Of a DNA stretch of 10,118 bases, positions 6,067 to 10,118 are shown one piece after another (the stretch's first letter is position 1; each line of letters starts with the position of its first letter). The translations under genes and the position numbers were made by a program. The notes under the pieces are model-generated. The model was given only the letters and a program-made list of their open reading frames with translations, made no database searches and was not told the origin of the DNA. The stretch is taken from NCBI GenBank assembly GCA_038110465.1, contig JAYNJU010000019.1, forward strand, positions 1 to 10,118, read 5' to 3'. Origin of the DNA: Marisimplicoccus sp038110465. GTDB taxonomy: Bacteria; Bacteroidota; Bacteroidia; Flavobacteriales; Flavobacteriaceae.

Positions 6067-7569
6067 ATGCCAATTCCAATTTTTAACACTGTTGCATCTT
6101 TTTTCTTGAAAAGACGGATCACTCAGATTGATCTTTTTAAAAATTATCCAATTGAAGTTCAACATGAAGTATTAAGAAAATTAGTTGTCTATTGTATTGA
6201 CACGGAAATTGGTAAAAAATATGATTTTAAGTCAATTGACTCATATAATGACTTTAAAAATAGAGTTCCTATTGTCTCATATGAAGATATTTTCAGTGAT
6301 ATAGAGAGAAATAGAAAGGGAGAACAAAATATTTTTTGGAGAACTCCAGTGAAGTGGTTTGCAAAATCTAGCGGAACAACAAATGCTAAAAGTAAATTTA
6401 TACCAATTAGCTTTGAGTCTCTAGAGGATTGTCATTACAAAGCAGGAAAAGATATGTTATCATTATATTTTAATAACAATCCAAATTCACAATTACTTGC
6501 AGGAAAATGCTTAAGACTTGGTGGATCACGAGATATATATGAAAAACATAGTAGTTATTATGGAGATTTATCTGCTATTATAATTGACAATCTTCCCTTT
6601 TGGGCTGAGCTTAGCAGTACTCCTAGCTCAAAAGTATCTCTTATTTCAGAGTGGGAAGAGAAAGTTGAAGCTATAATTTCTGAATCTTTAAATCAAAAGG
6701 TTACGAGTTTTGCTGGTGTACCCTCTTGGATGTTATCACTCCTTCAACAAGTTTTAATAAAAACTGGAAAAACAAATATTCTCGAGGTATGGCAGGATTG
6801 TGAAGTTTATTTTCATGGAGGAGTAAGTTTTGATCCTTATAGAAGTCTTTACACAAACTTATTTCCTTCAAGTGATTTTAAATATTTTGAAATATATAAT
6901 GCTTCTGAGGGGTTTTTTGCTATTCAAGATCAGAATAATTCTAAAGAATTATTATTGATGCTTGATTATGGAATTTTTTATGAGTTCATTCCAACAAAAG
7001 GTTCAGAGAGAGACATAATTTCTCTTGCAGATGTTCAGCTAAACATTAGTTATGCAATCGTGATCACAACGAACTCTGGTTTGTGGAGATATAAAATTGG
7101 TGATACAATTAAATTTACTTCACTTAATCCATATAGAATTCAAATTACTGGTAGAACTAAACATTTCATTAATGTTTTTGGCGAAGAGCTCGTTGTAGAA
7201 AATGCTGAGAAAGCACTTTCTCTTACAAGTGAGGTGACAAAATCTAGTATAGCAGATTATACTGTTGGACCTATATTTATGGATAGTGATAAAAAAGGCT
7301 CTCACGAGTGGTTAATTGAATTTGAAAAAAAACCTGATGATCTTGAAAAATTTATTGAAATTCTTGATCTAAATCTTCAAAATCTAAATTCAGATTATGA
7401 AGCAAAAAGATATAAAAATTCAACATTAGAAATCCCAAAAGTTGTTGTTGCAAGAAAAAATTTATTTTACGATTGGCTTGCGTCAAAAAATAAATTGGGA
7501 GGTCAAAATAAAATTCCTAGACTATCTAATTCAAGAGAATACATAGAAGAGCTAAAGGTAATGAATTAA
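6067..7569 (+). CDS. GH3-family acyl-adenylating enzyme (auxin-responsive GH3-like)
   Basis: GH3 proteins belong to the ANL superfamily: they adenylate a carboxylic acid with ATP and, in plants, join it to an amino acid, as with auxin or jasmonate. The 500-residue product is full length for bacterial GH3 proteins and has the expected blocks: the nucleotide-binding loop AKSSGTTNAKSKFIP (99-113), the adenine-pocket motif IYNASEGFFA (276-285), GLWRYKIGDTIKF (338-350, with D346 as the likely ribose-binding residue), and the hinge region ITGRTKHFINVFGEEL (360-375) leading into the mobile C-terminal lid. FLKRRITQIDLFKNYP near the start is the usual N-terminal helix. No signal peptide. Bacterial GH3 substrates are mostly unknown; calling it a hormone-conjugating enzyme would go beyond the evidence. 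It is a single-gene unit, divergent from the DUF2797 gene. Its TAA shares the tetranucleotide TTAA with the stop of clpX on the other strand. Confidence 0.9.
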   Translation: MPIPIFNTVASFFLKRRITQIDLFKNYPIEVQHEVLRKLVVYCIDTEIGKKYDFKSIDSYNDFKNRVPIVSYEDIFSDIERNRKGEQNIFWRTPVKWFAKSSGTTNAKSKFIPISFESLEDCHYKAGKDMLSLYFNNNPNSQLLAGKCLRLGGSRDIYEKHSSYYGDLSAIIIDNLPFWAELSSTPSSKVSLISEWEEKVEAIISESLNQKVTSFAGVPSWMLSLLQQVLIKTGKTNILEVWQDCEVYFHGGVSFDPYRSLYTNLFPSSDFKYFEIYNASEGFFAIQDQNNSKELLLMLDYGIFYEFIPTKGSERDIISLADVQLNISYAIVITTNSGLWRYKIGDTIKFTSLNPYRIQITGRTKHFINVFGEELVVENAEKALSLTSEVTKSSIADYTVGPIFMDSDKKGSHEWLIEFEKKPDDLEKFIEILDLNLQNLNSDYEAKRYKNSTLEIPKVVVARKNLFYDWLASKNKLGGQNKIPRLSNSREYIEELKVMN

Positions 7570-8795
7570 GAAACAGCCCTTAGATATGAGAGATCGATTT
7601 TTTGTAATCTTTCATCAGCATAAATCTTTGTAATTTTTAGTTCTTTAACATCTGATGATGGAAGACTATACATATCTTCATTAAGAATTGCTTCACAAAG
7701 GGTTCTTAATCCTCTTGCACCAAGTTTAAATTCATAAGCTTTATCTACAATATAATCAATAGCACCAGGTGTTATTGAAAATGTTATTCCATCTATTTCA
7801 AATAGCTTAATATATTGTTTTATTATTGCATTCTTTGGTAAAGTCATAATATCCTTAAGAGCAGATTTTGATAGAGGATTCAAGTGACACATAACAGGCA
7901 GTCTTCCAATAATTTCTGGAATAAGTCCATAAGTTCTAATATCATGAGGATTTACAAATCTGAGAATATTTTCTTCTCTATTTATAATAATTTTTTCATT
8001 ATCAGATTTGAAACCAATAGATTGAAGATTTAATCTTGTTCTAATAATTTTTTCTATACCATCAAATGCACCACCTGCTATAAATAATATATTTGATGTA
8101 TCTAATTCTATAAATTTTTGATCAGGATGTTTTCTACCTCCTTGAGGAGGTACATTAACTAATGTCCCCTCTAATAATTTTAATAAAGCTTGTTGAACTC
8201 CTTCCCCTGATACATCTCTAGTTATTGAAGGATTATCACTTTTTCTAGCTATTTTATCTATTTCATCAATAAATACAATACCATTTTGAGCCTTTTCAAC
8301 ATCGAAGTCAGCAGCTTGAAGAAGTTTACTTAAGATACTTTCTACATCTTCACCAACATAGCCAGCCTCAGTGAGAACTGTTGCATCCACAATTGCAATT
8401 GGAACTTTGAGAAATTTGGAGATAGTTTGTGCCAACAAAGTTTTTCCGGTACCTGTTGGTCCTACTAATAATAAATTACTTTTTTGAATTTCAACATCAT
8501 CAGTAAAATTTTTACTGTTAATTCTTTTGTAGTGATTATATACTGCAACAGATAGAGTCTTTTTTGCTTCATCTTGACCTATAACGTGCATGTCAAGATA
8601 TTTTTTTATTTCAATAGGAGGCTTAAGTTCAACTCTAAAATTATCTGACTCCTTACTTAATTCATCATCTTTAAGAATTAAATCAGCTTGAGAAATACAT
8701 ATATCACATATATGAGCATCAAGACCAGCAATTAGTAGTTTAGTTTGAGATTTTGTTCTACCACAAAATGAACACAATATTTCCTCTTGACTCAT
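7566..8795 (-). CDS. clpX: ATP-dependent unfoldase subunit ClpX
   Basis: ClpX is the hexameric AAA+ ring that recognises and unfolds tagged proteins and feeds them to ClpP in the cytosol. The 409-residue product has every hallmark. The N-terminal zinc-binding dimer domain has Cys 8, 11, 30 and 33. Walker A is GPTGTGKT (112-119), and Walker B is VFIDEID with D177/E178. The pore loop is GYVG (145-148) and the RKH loop is at 221-223. The IGF loop (260-262) docks on ClpP. The arginine finger lies in GRLP (R298), and the sensor-2 motif is GARGLR (359-364). The intact IGF loop shows that it works with ClpP. Its start lies four bases after the clpP stop, so the two are co-transcribed. No internal promoter or hairpin is seen between them. 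The 3' end overlaps the convergent GH3 gene by four bases. Confidence 0.98.
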   Translation of the reverse strand: MSQEEILCSFCGRTKSQTKLLIAGLDAHICDICISQADLILKDDELSKESDNFRVELKPPIEIKKYLDMHVIGQDEAKKTLSVAVYNHYKRINSKNFTDDVEIQKSNLLLVGPTGTGKTLLAQTISKFLKVPIAIVDATVLTEAGYVGEDVESILSKLLQAADFDVEKAQNGIVFIDEIDKIARKSDNPSITRDVSGEGVQQALLKLLEGTLVNVPPQGGRKHPDQKFIELDTSNILFIAGGAFDGIEKIIRTRLNLQSIGFKSDNEKIIINREENILRFVNPHDIRTYGLIPEIIGRLPVMCHLNPLSKSALKDIMTLPKNAIIKQYIKLFEIDGITFSITPGAIDYIVDKAYEFKLGARGLRTLCEAILNEDMYSLPSSDVKELKITKIYADERLQKIDLSYLRAVS

Positions 8796-8799
8796 ATTA

Positions 8800-9453
8800 T
8801 TAATTTAATACTTCATCAACCATTCCATATTTATGAGCTTCTTCAGCCTTCATCCAGTAATCTCTGTCACTATCAGTATTTACTTTTTTAAATGTTTGAC
8901 CAGAATGCTTAGAAATGATTTTATATAATTCATCCTTTAACTTGAGAATTTCTCTTGCAGTAATTTCAATGTCAGCAGCTTGTCCAGAAACTCCACCTAA
9001 AGGTTGATGAATCATAACTCTAGAATGTTTTAGAGCTGATCTTTTACCTTTTTTTCCTGCACAAAGAAGAACAGCAGCCATAGAAGCTGCACATCCAGTA
9101 CATATAGTAGCAACATCAGGTTTTATATATTGCATAGTATCATATATTCCTAAACCAGCATATACTCCTCCACCAGGAGAGTTAATATACATTTGAATAT
9201 CCCTTGAGGAATCTGTACTTTGAAGAAAAAGTAACTGAGCTTGGATTACGTTAGCTACACTATCAGTTATTGCTGTACCTAAAAACATAATTCTATCCAT
9301 CATTAGTCTTGAAAAGACATCCATTTGAGCAACATTTAATTGTCTTTCTTCAATAATGTATGGAGTCATACTACTAATAATTTTATCATAATAAAGTGAA
9401 TTTACACCATGATGTTTTGTAGCATATTTTTTAAATTCTTTTGAGTAATCCAT
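8800..9453 (-). CDS. clpP: ATP-dependent Clp protease proteolytic subunit ClpP
   Basis: ClpP forms the double-heptamer serine protease chamber that degrades proteins delivered by ClpX. The catalytic triad is visible: Ser124 in GCAASMA, His149 in MIHQPLGG, and Asp198 in TDSDRDYWM. NSPGGGVYAGLGIYDTM (91-107) provides the oxyanion region and YWMKAEEAHKYGMVDEVL the C-terminus. The block MTPYIIEERQLN (29-40) aligns with the mature N-terminus of E. coli ClpP, so about 28 residues precede it, against 14 in E. coli. This longer leader (with YATKHHGVNSL) agrees with Bacteroidetes ClpPs as I remember them and may be removed by self-processing. It heads the clpP-clpX operon. Bacteroidetes often have the trigger-factor gene tig upstream of clpP, but here the neighbour is a divergent rpsP. 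A perfect -7 element lies 18 bases upstream of the start codon. Confidence 0.98.
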   Translation of the reverse strand: MDYSKEFKKYATKHHGVNSLYYDKIISSMTPYIIEERQLNVAQMDVFSRLMMDRIMFLGTAITDSVANVIQAQLLFLQSTDSSRDIQMYINSPGGGVYAGLGIYDTMQYIKPDVATICTGCAASMAAVLLCAGKKGKRSALKHSRVMIHQPLGGVSGQAADIEITAREILKLKDELYKIISKHSGQTFKKVNTDSDRDYWMKAEEAHKYGMVDEVLN

Positions 9454-9470
9454 TTATAAAATTTTAGCTT

Positions 9471-9478
9471 CAAAATTA
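9471..9478 (-). promoter_or_regulatory. Candidate clpP -7 element TAATTTTG
   Basis: Read on the - strand this is TAATTTTG, an exact fit to the Bacteroidetes sigma-A -7 consensus TAnnTTTG, ending 18 bases upstream of the clpP ATG. It would give a leader of about ten bases. No clear TTTG box is found at the right distance upstream, only T-runs. A second exact match, TAATTTTG at 9595-9588, would give a leader of about 130 bases instead. Chance matches are plausible in DNA this AT-rich. Confidence 0.35.
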
Positions 9479-9575
9479 ATCAAAACATATCTAAATAAAA
9501 ATATACTGCATATTAAATAGCGTTTAAACTATAATTTACTAATACAATAATCACAATCTATATGATATATTTTGC

Positions 9576-9583
9576 TAAATTTG
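9576..9583 (+). promoter_or_regulatory. rpsP promoter -7 element TAAATTTG(C)
   Basis: TAAATTTG followed by C is an exact fit to the Bacteroidetes -7 consensus, including the frequently seen trailing C. Transcription would start near 9589, giving a leader of about 40 bases before the rpsP ATG at 9631. No good TTTG -33 box is present 19-21 bases upstream. The call is supported by the fit, the position and the absence of any upstream gene on this strand that could supply a transcript. Confidence 0.6.
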
Positions 9584-9601
9584 CACACAAAATTAGTAAC
9601 A

Positions 9602-9616
9602 AGGGTCGTGAACCCT
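9602..9616 (+). promoter_or_regulatory. Small hairpin in the rpsP 5' leader
   Basis: AGGGT (9602-9606) pairs with ACCCT (9612-9616) around the five-base loop CGTGA. The two GGG/CCC arms stand out in an otherwise almost pure AT leader. The hairpin ends 14 bases before the ATG and lies inside the predicted transcript. The position would suit an autoregulatory site at which S16 controls its own translation, as other ribosomal proteins do. There is no T-run after it, so it is not a terminator. The function is inferred from position only. Confidence 0.35.
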
Positions 9617-9630
9617 AAATATTAAAAATT

Positions 9631-10118
9631 ATGGCAGTAAAAATTAGATTACAAAGACACGGAAAAAAAGGTAGCCCTTTTTATTGGATTGTTGCAGCAG
9701 ATGCAAGATCTAAAAGAGATGGTAAGTATTTAGATAAAATTGGAACATATGATCCAAATACTAAACCTGCAACAATTGATTTAAATTTTGACTCAGCTAT
9801 CTCATGGTTAGATAAAGGAGCACAACCAACAAATACTGCCAAAGCAATTCTTTCATACACTGGAGTGCTTTTAAAAAGACATCTTGATGGAGGTGTAAAA
9901 AAAGGTGCTTTAACTGAAGCTGAGGCAAAGAAAAAGTTTGATGAATGGATGAAAGAAAAAAGCTCTAAAATTCAGAAAAAAATTGATGATGCTAATTCTG
10001 CACTTGAATCAAATAAAAAAGAAGCAAGAGAAAGAGAAGAAGAGTACAGAAAGAAAAAATTAGAGGAAACTAAAGCAAAAGAAGATTCAAAACCTGCTGA
10101 AGAGGCTCCTGCTGAAGA
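9631..10118 (+). CDS. rpsP: 30S ribosomal protein bS16 with long charged C-terminal extension (3' end cut off)
   Basis: bS16 is an early-assembling protein of the small subunit that binds 16S rRNA. The first 85 residues are a complete S16: MAVKIRLQRHGKKGSPFYWIV at the start, ARSKRDGKYLDKIGTYDP (26-42), and the GAQPTNTAKAIL block (63-74). E. coli S16 ends near residue 82, but here the frame continues for at least 77 more residues to the window edge without a stop. The extension is rich in Lys, Glu and Ala and looks like one long charged helix or coiled coil (about 95-150), then a Pro/Ala/Glu-rich tail. As I recall, extended S16 proteins of this kind are common in Bacteroidetes. The ATG follows an A-rich leader without a Shine-Dalgarno. 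Downstream partners such as rimM would lie outside the window. Confidence 0.95.
   Translation, partial: MAVKIRLQRHGKKGSPFYWIVAADARSKRDGKYLDKIGTYDPNTKPATIDLNFDSAISWLDKGAQPTNTAKAILSYTGVLLKRHLDGGVKKGALTEAEAKKKFDEWMKEKSSKIQKKIDDANSALESNKKEAREREEEYRKKKLEETKAKEDSKPAEEAPAE

Larger units (their letters stand above)
9454..9630. promoter_or_regulatory. 177-bp divergent control region between clpP and rpsP
   Basis: This is the only sizeable non-coding stretch in the window. No small gene, tRNA or hairpin-plus-T-run terminator is visible. It holds exact TAnnTTTG matches facing both ways (9471-9478 and 9588-9595 on the - strand, 9576-9583 on the + strand), an interrupted inverted repeat at 9517-9532 (ATAG, CG, TTTAAACTAT; without the central CG it is a perfect 14-bp palindrome), and a hairpin just before rpsP. 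Both flanking genes are expected to be highly expressed, which fits a larger control region here than elsewhere. Confidence 0.6.

Noticed and set aside
7120..7305. 61-codon - strand open frame inside the GH3 gene
   Set aside because: Antisense to the conserved GR-hinge region of GH3, with no family features; a shadow frame.
7552..7583. Imperfect inverted repeat CTAAAGG...CCCTTAG around the GH3/clpX stop codons
   Set aside because: Seven pairs with one mismatch and an 18-base loop, wholly within coding sequence of the two genes, without a T-run; suggestive position but weak as a bidirectional terminator.
1..10118. Defence island, mobile element, CRISPR or other novel accessory system
   Set aside because: All genes belong to housekeeping or widely conserved families, composition is even, and no transposase, integrase, repeat array or attachment-like repeat was seen.

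Overview
The window looks like a piece of a streamlined, AT-rich (roughly 30% GC by eye) Bacteroidetes chromosome, most likely a marine flavobacterium. Four things point there: the family set (a GH3-type enzyme, a DUF2797 protein, and an S16 with a long charged tail); MutS and ClpP N-termini of the Flavobacteriia type; a -7 promoter element of the TAnnTTTG kind ahead of rpsP; and no Shine-Dalgarno sequence in front of any start codon I examined. Only about 273 of 10118 bases lie outside genes, 177 of them in one gap. I see no mobile element, CRISPR array, tRNA, rRNA or sign of recent transfer.

Layout. Bases 1-2772 (- strand) hold mutS, followed by an overlapping stand-alone Smr-domain gene that runs off the left edge. 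Bases 2817-3350 (+) encode a SpoU/TrmH-type RNA methyltransferase. Its end overlaps folK (3330-3836, -), the pterin pyrophosphokinase of folate synthesis. Nine bases beyond the folK start lies a + strand pair: a YhhQ-type queuosine-precursor transporter (3846-4550) and an RluF-type pseudouridine synthase (4551-5246). These two are in the same frame with only one stop codon between them. Bases 5236-6027 (-) encode a DUF2797 protein with a zinc-ribbon-like cysteine cluster and a GIY-YIG-like segment. Bases 6067-7569 (+) encode a GH3-family adenylating enzyme. Bases 7566-9453 (-) hold the clpP-clpX protease operon. A 177-bp divergent control region (9454-9630) separates clpP from rpsP (9631 to the window end, +), which has a good -7 element and a small hairpin in its leader.

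Themes. Three genes act on RNA modification or its supply: the SpoU methyltransferase, the Q-precursor transporter and RluF. The transporter/RluF pair may meet on one molecule, because tRNA-Tyr carries Q at position 34 and, in E. coli, RluF-made pseudouridine at position 35. Strand changes at almost every gene. Convergent pairs overlap by 21, 11 and 4 bp and divergent starts are 44, 9 and 39 bp apart, which leaves almost no room for conventional terminators or promoters.

Most of this is ordinary housekeeping DNA. The items most worth a second look are the stand-alone Smr gene fused translationally to mutS, the yhhQ-rluF junction, the DUF2797 protein and the rpsP leader hairpin.
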